Position numbers and translations under genes: made by a program. From assembly GCF_037935975.1 (NCBI RefSeq), contig NZ_CP149817.1, positions 4,960,001 through 5,024,000 on the forward strand: 64,000 nt of DNA, written 5' to 3'. The stretch's first letter is position 1; each line of letters opens with the position of its first letter. Below, piece by piece: positions 16,746 through 25,047 of the stretch. A model generated the notes under the pieces. That model was not told the origin of the DNA, did no database searches, and saw nothing but the letters and a program-made list of their open reading frames with translations. This DNA is from Teredinibacter turnerae (lineage in GTDB: Bacteria > Pseudomonadota > Gammaproteobacteria > Pseudomonadales > Cellvibrionaceae).

Positions 16746-19631
16746 GTGAAACCCATTTTTTCAAAACCCGAAAGCATTCGTGATGGGCTTGATCGTCAAA
16801 GCCTGACGAAAATCCGCAAACGCTTTCTTGCCATCAATCAGGACCGACTTACCCGTATGCGCGACGCACTCACTGTACGTCAGCAATTAGTCCTGGATGC
16901 AATTCCTCTGCTGTTTCACACCAATCACCCAATGATGCCGGGGTTTGAATCGCGCGACACACCGGCAGGTGTCTGTCATTTCAAAATGACCAAGGGCGCC
17001 GTTCAATTAGGTCGTGGTATTGCGCGCAGCTTTACCGCCAACCAGGACACCCTGCGCGAGCCGCAAATCACCGCCATATTTGTTATGGGCAGCGTGGGAA
17101 CTATTGCCCAAAGCGAGTCCAGCGATCTGGATTTCTGGTTGTGCTTCAAGCCGGGATTACCGCGTGAGCAGTTGGAATTACTCAACCGCAAATGTGAAAA
17201 AATTACCCAGTGGGCGTTGCAGTGCCGCCTGGAGGTCCATTTTTTTCTGATGGACAACGCCGCCTTTAAACGCGGTCAGCTGTCAGCGTTAAACGAGGAG
17301 TCCAGTGGTAGCGCCCAGCGCTTGTTGCTGCTCGACGAGTTTTATCGCACCGCCATTCATCTCGCTGGCCGCACACCAATTTGGTGGTTTGTGCCACCAG
17401 GCAACGAACACGAGTACGACGAGTACACGGAAATATTGCAGCAGCGACGATTTCTAAATAGCGAAGATGTTCTGGATTTCGGCGGTATTCCCACCATTCC
17501 CGACAGTGAATTTTTAGGAGCCAGCCGCTGGCAGCTATACAAGGGTATCGAATCGCCCTATAAGTCCGTACTGAAGCTTCTCCTGTTGGAGTCCTATGCG
17601 GACCAATACCCGGACATTCAGCCGCTATCGCTGGTGTTCAAGGGGATGGTCTACGCCGGCGAACACGACATCGACCAACTCGATAGTTATGTCATGATTT
17701 ACCGGCACATAGAGCGCTATTTGCAGGAAAAAAATGCGGTACGCCGGTTGGAACTCGCACGCCGATGTTTTTACTTTAAGGTTAACTTCCCGCTCACCCG
17801 CGGTAATCCGAACCGCGATAAAACCTGGCAACACCGGTTGCTGGAAAGTCTTACCGAAGAGTGGGGCTGGCAGCGCAAAGATCTGCAAAAACTTGATCAA
17901 CGCAACCAGTGGAAGGCGCCGGCAGTGCAGGAAGAACGAAGCCTGCTCAAAAACGAATTGAGCCATGGCTTTCAGGTGCTAAAGTTATTCGCCGAGCGCT
18001 ATTCTGTCGAACACGATATTTCGGCGGAGGAATGGAGTATTCTCGGGCGTAAATTACAGGCGGCATTTGAAACCAGACCAGGCAAAGTTACCTGGATTAA
18101 CCCGGGAATTTCGCGCGATCTAACCGAACAACTCTTAACATTCGCGGAGTCTTCTGTTGCGCGGCCTGGCAACCTCTGGAGCGCGCTAATTCACCCGGAC
18201 GGCACACTCACGCAAAACCCCATCCACATAAAAACCAGTGCGAGCCTGGTGGAATTGTTTCTCTGGTGTTATTGCAACCAGATAGTCAACCTGACCACCC
18301 GCTACGAATTGCAACAGGCACCGCACATCGAAGAACGGGCTCTGCACCGCCTGTTAAAAGTATTCGCCAACTGGTTACCCTTACCGCTGAAGTCACTGGA
18401 TCACAATGTATTTAAACGTTCAGCAGAACCTGTCGATGCTTTATTTTTATTAAATGTAGGTTCTGAGGCACAAGCGGGGCTTGAGCAGCGAGGCATCAAA
18501 CGCTTGAGCAGCCAGACCGATGCGCTCCACTACAGTGGATTTGGCGAAAACCTGATTATCTCGGTCGATCTTGTGCTGAGAAACAGTTGGAACGAACTCA
18601 CGACCCGGCGATTCGATAGCAGTACGGCGCTACTTGATAGTCTGCAAGACTATTTAAAATTGAGCTTGCCAGGCTCGCACCACCGGCCACCACAATTACG
18701 CGTTGAATGCGTTAGCCCCAACCATGCCAATACCATTGCAACACGCACTCGCGACTGGTTAAACGAAATTATTCATTGCTATTACGGCGGCGAATATATG
18801 TCGTCCACCCGCTACGTTTTTGAAATGGCCGGTTTATTCCATATATTGCAATTTAAAGGGCCACGGCTGATTACCCGGCAATATCCCAGCCTGGACACCG
18901 TTGTCAATGCTCTCGGGGATGCACAACCGTCAATCAGCCCGATATATCTGGATAGCCAAGCACTGGTGCGCCACCCCTTAAAAGCAGTGTGTCGGGCCAT
19001 TAGCAGCGAAGGTGGTGGCCGCAGTTGGGCCGGAGCGATTCATATATTTTTTCAGCGCGCCCAGGATCACACAGATGTGTATGTGGTGGACGAACATGGC
19101 TCATTGGTCCATCGGTTTTATCGCAATAGTCAGGCGGTGTTTGTACTTAAAACACTGCACTATTTTTTCCGCTCGGTAATCGATAGGCAAACCCAGTTAA
19201 ATCAGCAGCTACTGCACGATTTCGGCATTTTCCCGATCCACTTTTATGAATTAAAGCGCGATAGCCGGCAGTGCTATGTGAGTGAGCCTAAGCGTGTCGC
19301 CAATGAATCAGTCGTGCCTGTTGAATTGGAACTCCGCGCTATCGGATACGATCAGGGCGATCAAAAACTGCGATTCAATTTTTATTGCGGCAATCAGTTT
19401 TTTGATTGCGACGAGCTCGGTGAACAAATATATCTGGTTGTTGCGCAGCGGGTACTGTCGCGCAGAAAGTCCCGTGAGGACTATCCGTTGTACCTCACCG
19501 ATCTGGACTTAACCAAATGCGCACATCTGGTTGCCCCGGACGGGCGCTTAACCACCAGCCACTATATGAAAGTTAAGAATCGGCTCGAAACGACCCTGAA
19601 TCGCGCGATAGGAATCTTGGTGAAAAGATAA
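16746..19631 (+). CDS. cyaA: Class I adenylate cyclase CyaA
   Basis: Makes cyclic AMP from ATP in the cytoplasm. 961 residues, somewhat longer than the E. coli enzyme (848). The catalytic N-terminal half contains GSVGTIAQSESSDLDFWLCF near residue 115-135, with the GS...SDLD nucleotidyltransferase signature. The middle region (YESPYKSVLKLLLLESYAD-type stretch at 260-285) is also characteristic. The C-terminal half is regulatory. The start is a GTG at 16746 with no clear ribosome-binding site. In pseudomonads cAMP with Vfr controls type IV pili, whose Chp system is also in this window. Confidence 0.95.
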   Translation: MKPIFSKPESIRDGLDRQSLTKIRKRFLAINQDRLTRMRDALTVRQQLVLDAIPLLFHTNHPMMPGFESRDTPAGVCHFKMTKGAVQLGRGIARSFTANQDTLREPQITAIFVMGSVGTIAQSESSDLDFWLCFKPGLPREQLELLNRKCEKITQWALQCRLEVHFFLMDNAAFKRGQLSALNEESSGSAQRLLLLDEFYRTAIHLAGRTPIWWFVPPGNEHEYDEYTEILQQRRFLNSEDVLDFGGIPTIPDSEFLGASRWQLYKGIESPYKSVLKLLLLESYADQYPDIQPLSLVFKGMVYAGEHDIDQLDSYVMIYRHIERYLQEKNAVRRLELARRCFYFKVNFPLTRGNPNRDKTWQHRLLESLTEEWGWQRKDLQKLDQRNQWKAPAVQEERSLLKNELSHGFQVLKLFAERYSVEHDISAEEWSILGRKLQAAFETRPGKVTWINPGISRDLTEQLLTFAESSVARPGNLWSALIHPDGTLTQNPIHIKTSASLVELFLWCYCNQIVNLTTRYELQQAPHIEERALHRLLKVFANWLPLPLKSLDHNVFKRSAEPVDALFLLNVGSEAQAGLEQRGIKRLSSQTDALHYSGFGENLIISVDLVLRNSWNELTTRRFDSSTALLDSLQDYLKLSLPGSHHRPPQLRVECVSPNHANTIATRTRDWLNEIIHCYYGGEYMSSTRYVFEMAGLFHILQFKGPRLITRQYPSLDTVVNALGDAQPSISPIYLDSQALVRHPLKAVCRAISSEGGGRSWAGAIHIFFQRAQDHTDVYVVDEHGSLVHRFYRNSQAVFVLKTLHYFFRSVIDRQTQLNQQLLHDFGIFPIHFYELKRDSRQCYVSEPKRVANESVVPVELELRAIGYDQGDQKLRFNFYCGNQFFDCDELGEQIYLVVAQRVLSRRKSREDYPLYLTDLDLTKCAHLVAPDGRLTTSHYMKVKNRLETTLNRAIGILVKR

Positions 19632-19657
19632 TTTGGTTGGACGAGAGAGAAGTAGAA

Positions 19658-19693
19658 GCGCGCCCGGCAATTTTCTTGCCCCGTAAGGCGCGC
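19658..19693. terminator. Nested hairpin between cyaA and the small minus-strand gene
   Basis: GCGCGCC at 19658-19664 pairs with GGCGCGC at 19687-19693, and an inner GGCAA/TTGCC stem lies within. An A-rich run follows at 19704-19710. It may terminate one or both convergent genes. Confidence 0.4.
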
Positions 19694-19710
19694 CCTCAAG
19701 CAATAAAAAA

Positions 19711-19926
19711 TTAATTACCCCAGGGAAGACTGTCGAGCAATTCTTTACGACTGGATATCATCTCTTCGTAGGTTTGCAGCGTTGCAAAATCAAGCATTTC
19801 ATCCCGCAGCCGGAGACGTTCCAATTGTCGTTCCAGACAGGTAATTTCTCGAATAAGTTGTTGTCGCATTACGGACGTATTGTTATACGCCACACTGAGC
19901 TGTTGCATTTGATGTGCGCGGTTCAT
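19711..19926 (-). CDS. Small helical protein of unknown function
   Basis: 71 residues, predicted as two helices with coiled-coil character (VMRQQLIREITCLERQLERL and an EMISSRKELLDSLPWGN end). No signal peptide, no membrane segment, no recognised family. A purine-rich GGAAGAAAGGG lies just upstream of the ATG, which supports translation. It stands alone between cyaA (convergent) and cysQ. A structural or adaptor role is possible but unsupported. Confidence 0.6.
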   Translation of the reverse strand: MNRAHQMQQLSVAYNNTSVMRQQLIREITCLERQLERLRLRDEMLDFATLQTYEEMISSRKELLDSLPWGN

Positions 19927-20150
19927 ATCCCTTTCTTCCGTCGTTGATTATTGGTAGGGGGTACAGGCGTTAGAGGTGACATCACCGTGCGACGTGCGCC
20001 GGTCAGTTAAGAATAGACAAAAACAATCAATAGATCAGTAACCGATCGTCATTTTATGGTCGAAATGATCAATAAAACGACATTATTTTTTTATAAAAAA
20101 AAGGCCACTAAGACAGATTTGTCTAGTTTAGATTTGTTCTTACGTTTGAT

Positions 20151-20975
20151 TTATGGAAAATAACTTTGCCATTCAAATGCTGGATCGCCAAATGCGAAAA
20201 AGTGGTCGTTAAGCAGATCTTCGGTGCGGTTATAGGCGAGCGGCTGAAATCGCATATCGACGATACAGCCGCCAGCCGCTTCCACAATGGCCTGAGATGC
20301 GGCAGTGTCCCACTCACAACAGGGCGCGAGCCGCGGATAAATATCCGCTTCCCCTTCCGCCACCAGGCAAAATTTCAGTGAGCTGCCAACACTTTTGGTA
20401 ACGACCAAGCCGAGCTTCTGCTCCAGTTCCGCAGCCAGCGTTTCAATAGCCTCCACACCGTGCCTGCGACTGCAAACCAGTTCGAGCGCATCGCCGCGCG
20501 CCAGACGTGCGGCTAAAGATCGCGTCCGTATCGCTCGATTATTGCCATGGTGCCGTTTCCAGGCACCCACGCCAACCACGGCACCATAGGTAAGATCGAG
20601 CAAAGGCGCATGCACCACCCCCAGAACAGGGCGGTTGTTATCGATTAAGGCAACGTTGACGGTAAACTCGGAACCGCCATCGATAAATTCCTGGGTTCCG
20701 TCCAGAGGATCCACCAACCAGTAGCGTTGCCAGGTTTGTCGCTGGGCGAAACTCGGAAGCACTGACTCCTCTGAGAGTACCGGAATATCGGGAGTTAAGC
20801 CCGATAGTGCCTGCACGAGCATATGGTGCGCAGCCAAGTCCGCCTCAGTCACTGGCGAATCATCTTTTTTTCGCTGTACCTGTTGCTGTTTAAAATCTCT
20901 AAAAATCGCGGCAATAGCCGCTCCGGCCTGTTCGCTAGCAGCGATCACCGGCTCTAGTAGTGCTGAGTCGTTCAT
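20151..20975 (-). CDS. cysQ: 3'(2'),5'-bisphosphate nucleotidase CysQ
   Basis: Removes 3'-phosphate from PAP, the by-product of sulfate activation. 274 residues in the inositol-monophosphatase superfamily. Metal-binding motifs: LSEES near residue 68, WLVDPLDGTQEFI near 85-97, and CEWDTAASQAIVEAAGG near 212. The start is 21 nt after the nudE stop, so the two genes are co-transcribed. Confidence 0.96.
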   Translation of the reverse strand: MNDSALLEPVIAASEQAGAAIAAIFRDFKQQQVQRKKDDSPVTEADLAAHHMLVQALSGLTPDIPVLSEESVLPSFAQRQTWQRYWLVDPLDGTQEFIDGGSEFTVNVALIDNNRPVLGVVHAPLLDLTYGAVVGVGAWKRHHGNNRAIRTRSLAARLARGDALELVCSRRHGVEAIETLAAELEQKLGLVVTKSVGSSLKFCLVAEGEADIYPRLAPCCEWDTAASQAIVEAAGGCIVDMRFQPLAYNRTEDLLNDHFFAFGDPAFEWQSYFP

Positions 20976-20996
20976 CGGGACGGGAAAAAATAGCTG

Positions 20997-21539
20997 TTAT
21001 CGACTGAGATGGGCGCGGGCGAGAAACAGCGCAGCCAAACTGCGCGCTTCGGTAAAGTCATCTCGCAACACCAACTGGTCCAAATCCGCCAGTGGATATT
21101 GTTCAACAATAAGTGGTTCGGGTTCATCGCCCTCAGCCGTTTGCGGGTACAGGCCTTGTGCCAGCACCACCTGGGTATGATGCTGCATATAATTTGGGGA
21201 CTGGCTCAGTAATTTCAGTTTGGTAAGTGATTTTGCACCATAGCCCACCTCTTCCATCAACTCACGATTGGCTGCTTCGAGCGGGTCTTCCCCGACCTCA
21301 ACACGGCCCTTCGGCAAACCCAGCTCGTAATCTTCAACACCAACGCCGTATTCCCGTATCAGCAACACGGTCTTGTCGTCCAGCATCGGCACAATAAGTA
21401 CGGCGGCACTTCCGCGCGCAGCGAGGCGTTCATACACCCGCTCTTCGCCGTTGCTAAAACGTAAATCCACAGATTCGACGCGGAACAAGCGGCTGCGTGC
21501 AACCTCCTGGCAATTGAGTATTTCCGGCTTACGCGGCAT
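20997..21539 (-). CDS. nudE: ADP compounds hydrolase NudE (Nudix)
   Basis: Hydrolyses ADP-ribose, NADH and related ADP compounds. 180 residues. The Nudix box reads GRVEVGEDPLEAANRELMEE with VGY following, matching G-x5-E-x7-REUxEExGU. Paired with cysQ and divergent from yrfG across 38 nt, as in other gammaproteobacteria. NudE is preferred over NudF from this context. Confidence 0.93.
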   Translation of the reverse strand: MPRKPEILNCQEVARSRLFRVESVDLRFSNGEERVYERLAARGSAAVLIVPMLDDKTVLLIREYGVGVEDYELGLPKGRVEVGEDPLEAANRELMEEVGYGAKSLTKLKLLSQSPNYMQHHTQVVLAQGLYPQTAEGDEPEPLIVEQYPLADLDQLVLRDDFTEARSLAALFLARAHLSR

Positions 21540-21577
21540 AGTGATACCCCAGATTCATTAAGTGTCGCATTATAGCA

Positions 21578-22231
21578 ATGATTGATTGGCAAAAAATCGA
21601 TACCGTGCTGCTCGATATGGATGGCACCTTGCTCGATCTCCACTTCGACAACTACTTTTGGCTCACCCATTTGCCTCTGCGCTACGCCGAGATCAAGGGC
21701 GTTAGTGAGGCGGACGCGACCGCACTTTTAATGCACCATATTCGCCAGCACGAAGGTACTCTTCAGTGGTACTGCCTGGATCACTGGTCCGCGTTACTTG
21801 AGCTGGATATTCCCCAACTCAAGCGAGAGCTGTTGCATAAAATTCAACTGCGACCCCACGTAGAGCAATTTTTGCGTGCCTTGCGCGCCCATGGAAAAAA
21901 AGCGATTTTGATCACCAACGCTCATCCAAAAGGGCTCGAATTAAAATTGAGCGTAACAGAAATCGACCGTTGGCTGGACCTGGTCATATCCTCCCACGAG
22001 TATTTGCATCCCAAGGAAAGTGAGAAATTTTGGCAAATGCTCCAGGCCCAGGAACATTTTGACCCAGAAACAACGCTTTTTATTGATGATACGCCACGCG
22101 TGCTCGCCAGCGCAGAAAACTTTGGCATCGCACACCTGGTACACATTTGTGCTCCGGACAGCCAGCGCGAGCCGGCGCGGTCGCATCGCTACATAGACAT
22201 TAACCACTTCGACGAGATCATGCCGCACTAA
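21578..22231 (+). CDS. yrfG: GMP/IMP nucleotidase YrfG (HAD family)
   Basis: HAD-superfamily 5'-nucleotidase. 217 residues. Motif I is VLLDMDGTLLDLHFDNYFW near residue 10, motif II is ILITNAHP near 107, and motif IV is FIDDTPRVL near 168. The gene is four nt upstream of hslR, forming yrfG-hslR-hslO. Confidence 0.93.
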   Translation: MIDWQKIDTVLLDMDGTLLDLHFDNYFWLTHLPLRYAEIKGVSEADATALLMHHIRQHEGTLQWYCLDHWSALLELDIPQLKRELLHKIQLRPHVEQFLRALRAHGKKAILITNAHPKGLELKLSVTEIDRWLDLVISSHEYLHPKESEKFWQMLQAQEHFDPETTLFIDDTPRVLASAENFGIAHLVHICAPDSQREPARSHRYIDINHFDEIMPH

Positions 22232-22235
22232 CCTT

Positions 22236-22628
22236 ATGGAGAAAGTACGAATCGATAAATGGCTGTGGGCAGCCCGGTTTTTTAAAACCCGCAGCCTGGC
22301 CAAACAAGCAATAGACGGTGGCAAAGTACACGTACAGGGCCATCGTGTAAAACCCAGCAAAGACCTTGAACTCGGCATGAGCCTGAGTATACGTCAGGGT
22401 TGGGATGAAAAAATTGTGGAAGTTATCGGGCTCTCAGACCAGCGCCGCGGCGCACCGGAAGCCGCACTGCTCTACCGGGAAACCGAAGCCAGTATCGCGG
22501 CACGCGAGCTGAAAGCAGCGCAGCGCAAGGCCATGGGCAACGCGGATCTGCGCACAGCGACCAAACCTACGACCAAACAACGCCGACAAATACACCGATT
22601 TAAGCGAATTACTCTTGACGATGAATAG
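22236..22628 (+). CDS. hslR: Heat-shock protein 15, ribosome-associated S4 protein HslR
   Basis: Binds free 50S subunits carrying nascent chains and helps recycle them. 130 residues. The S4 RNA-binding domain occupies the N-terminus ([28 protein letters not shown]). The C-terminus is Lys/Arg-rich and predicted helical. Its stop overlaps the hslO start by eight nt. Confidence 0.96.
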   Translation: MEKVRIDKWLWAARFFKTRSLAKQAIDGGKVHVQGHRVKPSKDLELGMSLSIRQGWDEKIVEVIGLSDQRRGAPEAALLYRETEASIAARELKAAQRKAMGNADLRTATKPTTKQRRQIHRFKRITLDDE

Positions 22629-23502
22629 TATGACCGACGCGACTCACCGCTTTGTTTTTGAAAATACCGATATCAGGGGTAACCTTGCCACACTGTCCGA
22701 CAGTTACCGTGCAATTATCTCGAATCAATCGCTACCGGAATCGTTACAACCGCTGCTCGGTGAATTCATCGCCGCCGTGGCGCTGTTGAGCGAAACCCTC
22801 AAATACGACGGTATTTTAACGCTGCAGGTGCGCGGCAACGGTCCCGTACCTTTAATCGTGGCCGACTGTACCAACGGTGGCGACCTGCGCGGCATTATCG
22901 AGCTTGGCGACCAACAAGCGCTTCCCGACTACCGTGGTCTTACCCTGCCGGAACTTATCGGCAATGGTGTGCTCTCGCTCACCGTCGATCCAAAGCAGGG
23001 ACAGAGATATCAAGGGCTGGTGCCGCTTGAGGGCGATACCCTCGCCGATTGCCTTGCCCTCTATTTCGCCCAATCGGAGCAGTTACCGACGAAGATCTGG
23101 CTGTTTGCGGACCAGAATCACTGTGGCGGCTTAATGTTGCAGGGTTTACCCGCTCAACAAGTGAGCGACCTTGAGGAACGGAAAGAACAGTGGCAAACAG
23201 CAGTGCAACTCGCTAACACCGTTACCCCCGACGAGTTGTTCAGCCTGCCAGCCAATGACTTGCTCTACCGACTGTTCAATGAATTAAGTTGCCGTTTATT
23301 CGCGGCACGAGAATTTCGCTTCCATTGCAGCTGCAATCGGGCGCGCGGCGAAAATGCTATTAGCTCCCTCGGCAGGGAAGAGGCATTCGCACTACTGGCG
23401 GAACAAAATGGAAAAATAGCCGTAGACTGTCACTTTTGCGGACAGCACTATGCATTCAAGGAAGACGATTTGCAGCGGTTGTTTAGCGGTTCCATGCACT
23501 GA
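22621..23502 (+). CDS. hslO: Redox-regulated chaperone Hsp33 (HslO)
   Basis: Holdase chaperone activated by oxidation. 293 residues. The N-terminal domain has family stretches ([20 protein letters not shown]-like region near residue 130-150). The C-terminal zinc switch shows CSC and CHFC (four cysteines near 238-283), as needed for redox sensing. I use the ATG at 22621, inside the hslR stop region; ATG 22630 is an alternative. Confidence 0.96.
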   Translation: MNSMTDATHRFVFENTDIRGNLATLSDSYRAIISNQSLPESLQPLLGEFIAAVALLSETLKYDGILTLQVRGNGPVPLIVADCTNGGDLRGIIELGDQQALPDYRGLTLPELIGNGVLSLTVDPKQGQRYQGLVPLEGDTLADCLALYFAQSEQLPTKIWLFADQNHCGGLMLQGLPAQQVSDLEERKEQWQTAVQLANTVTPDELFSLPANDLLYRLFNELSCRLFAAREFRFHCSCNRARGENAISSLGREEAFALLAEQNGKIAVDCHFCGQHYAFKEDDLQRLFSGSMH

Positions 23503-23506
23503 TTTG

Positions 23507-23578
23507 CGAGCATACCCAATACCGGCGCGGCACTGTTAGCGAGGTGCCGCGCGACGCAGGGATTGGGTCGAATGCTCG
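23507..23578. repeat. Long segmented inverted repeat between hslO and chpC
   Basis: Three matched blocks fold into one hairpin: CGAGCAT (23507-23513) with ATGCTCG (23572-23578), CCCAAT with ATTGGG, and GCGCGGCAC (23525-23533) with GTGCCGCGC (23544-23552), around a ten-base loop. It fills the convergent gap almost entirely and is followed by GTTTTAG. It probably works as a bidirectional terminator. Confidence 0.7.
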
Positions 23579-23581
23579 GTT

Positions 23582-24067
23582 TTAGTCGAGCAAACCCGTG
23601 TCGACGTACGCTTGTTCGAGCGCGGTCACGTTCGGAATAACCAACTCTTCCATCCCGACTTTAACGGCCATATCCACAAATGGCGATTTCATGCCCAGGG
23701 TGTTTTCTACAATATCCGCCTCGCCTATACGCACCATACGAGGAATACCCTGAGTCGGTATTGCGATAAACGGCAATCGGCTGTCCACCCCCGTGTTGTT
23801 GAGCACCGCCATTCGGCCCTGCGGGTTCAGAGGCGTTAATTTGCCACCGTTAATAGCTTCAAAAACCACCACGGGTACGTAGGCGTTGCGCCATTCGTAC
23901 TTACCTAACATCCACTGAGGTGAATTCGGCACCGACTGTACCGGCTGCATCGGCGCCATTTCCGCCACAGTTACACTGGGAATGAGCAGTGTCGCCCCCA
24001 ACACGGGCACCAACAAACAGGCAATATTATCCGCCGGGTCAGCAGGTAGGGTTTCGTCACCACTCAT
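23582..24067 (-). CDS. chpC: CheW-like adaptor ChpC
   Basis: Adaptor protein of the Pil-Chp chemosensory pathway. About 161 residues from the ATG at 24067; the longer frame would overlap chpB. A CheW fold is suggested by CLLVPVLGATLLIPSVTVAE, WRNAYVPVVVFEAI and PFVDMAVKVGMEELV. It is the last gene of the cluster and lies 40 nt after chpB, as in P. aeruginosa. It is more divergent than PilI; in Pseudomonas ChpC is dispensable for twitching. Confidence 0.88.
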   Translation of the reverse strand: MSGDETLPADPADNIACLLVPVLGATLLIPSVTVAEMAPMQPVQSVPNSPQWMLGKYEWRNAYVPVVVFEAINGGKLTPLNPQGRMAVLNNTGVDSRLPFIAIPTQGIPRMVRIGEADIVENTLGMKSPFVDMAVKVGMEELVIPNVTALEQAYVDTGLLD

Positions 24068-24107
24068 AAATCCAGATTCCCATAGTAAAACGAGAGCGCT
24101 ATCGCCC

Positions 24108-25043
24108 TCAGTTGTTGATCGCTTTCGGCGGAATGAGTCGCCGGTAAACAAACTGCCTGGCAAGATTTTCCGGCGAACCCTGGTAACTCACAACACCGGT
24201 GGCAATTGCAGAGACCGGCATCGAATCCACCGCACAGGTAGCGGGCGACTGCGCCCAGACCATGCCGCCAGAGCGACGCATATAGCTACAGCTCTTCGAA
24301 CCATCGTCACCCATGCCAGAAAACACAATGGCGCCCGCCCGGTTGCCATAGTGGCGAGCCAAACGCGCCATCACCTGATCGGCTGATGGTCGATACGGAC
24401 CAAGCCAGGCGAGGCTGTTCGGCGCAATCACGCCACTATCGTAAATATCCACCTGGTTGTCCGGTGGCACCACATAAATACTTTTTTCACGCAGCACGCG
24501 CGACCGTTCGCAGGTTACAACACTCCACTGGGTGCTCAGCAGCAACGCTTTTTGTAAGCTCTGGCTGATTTCAGCGTTAATGTGCTGTGCATAAACAAAT
24601 GCAACGCCTTCTAATTCCGGCGAAAGCGCCTTCAAAAAACGGGTTACGGCCTCTGGGCCGCCGGTCGATGCGGCCAGTACCCAAACTTCTTGCGCCTTTA
24701 CACCTTCCTCGGGCTTGGCCACGCCTGTACACAGCTGTAATTTAGCCGCAAAACGTTTCGCTCTGTCGTGCCCACCGAGGTTGCCGTAGCACTCCATATC
24801 GTCGTAAATCACCGGACAGTCGCTACTCTCCAGGTGCTCGACAATCGCTAGTGCGCTGTCCTGCTGGAGGTTCAAACGCACCACCCAGGCATCAACAGCT
24901 GGCAGCTCTGCTAGCAGGTTTCTCACAGACGCCATTTTCGCGATGGCCACCCGATGACCGGTTGCTTCGACCAACGAAACCAGGTCGTTTAACTGGGCCT
25001 GGGAGTCAGCCAATACCCCGAAGGTCAGGGTTTCGGCAGCCAA
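24108..25043 (-). CDS. chpB: Methylesterase ChpB (CheB-like)
   Basis: Demethylates or deamidates the PilJ receptor. About 311 residues. The N-terminal 110 residues are receiver-like but lack a clear acidic pocket (LTFGVLADSQAQLNDLVSLV). The C-terminal CheB catalytic domain shows the serine motif LAASTGGPEAVTRFL, the histidine in YAQHINAEISQSLQ, and the Asp in FSGMGDDGSKS. The start is a TTG at 25043, four bases after the chpA stop; its ribosome-binding AGGTGA overlaps the chpA stop codon. Confidence 0.92.
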   Translation of the reverse strand: MAAETLTFGVLADSQAQLNDLVSLVEATGHRVAIAKMASVRNLLAELPAVDAWVVRLNLQQDSALAIVEHLESSDCPVIYDDMECYGNLGGHDRAKRFAAKLQLCTGVAKPEEGVKAQEVWVLAASTGGPEAVTRFLKALSPELEGVAFVYAQHINAEISQSLQKALLLSTQWSVVTCERSRVLREKSIYVVPPDNQVDIYDSGVIAPNSLAWLGPYRPSADQVMARLARHYGNRAGAIVFSGMGDDGSKSCSYMRRSGGMVWAQSPATCAVDSMPVSAIATGVVSYQGSPENLARQFVYRRLIPPKAINN

Positions 25044-25047
25044 AAGA

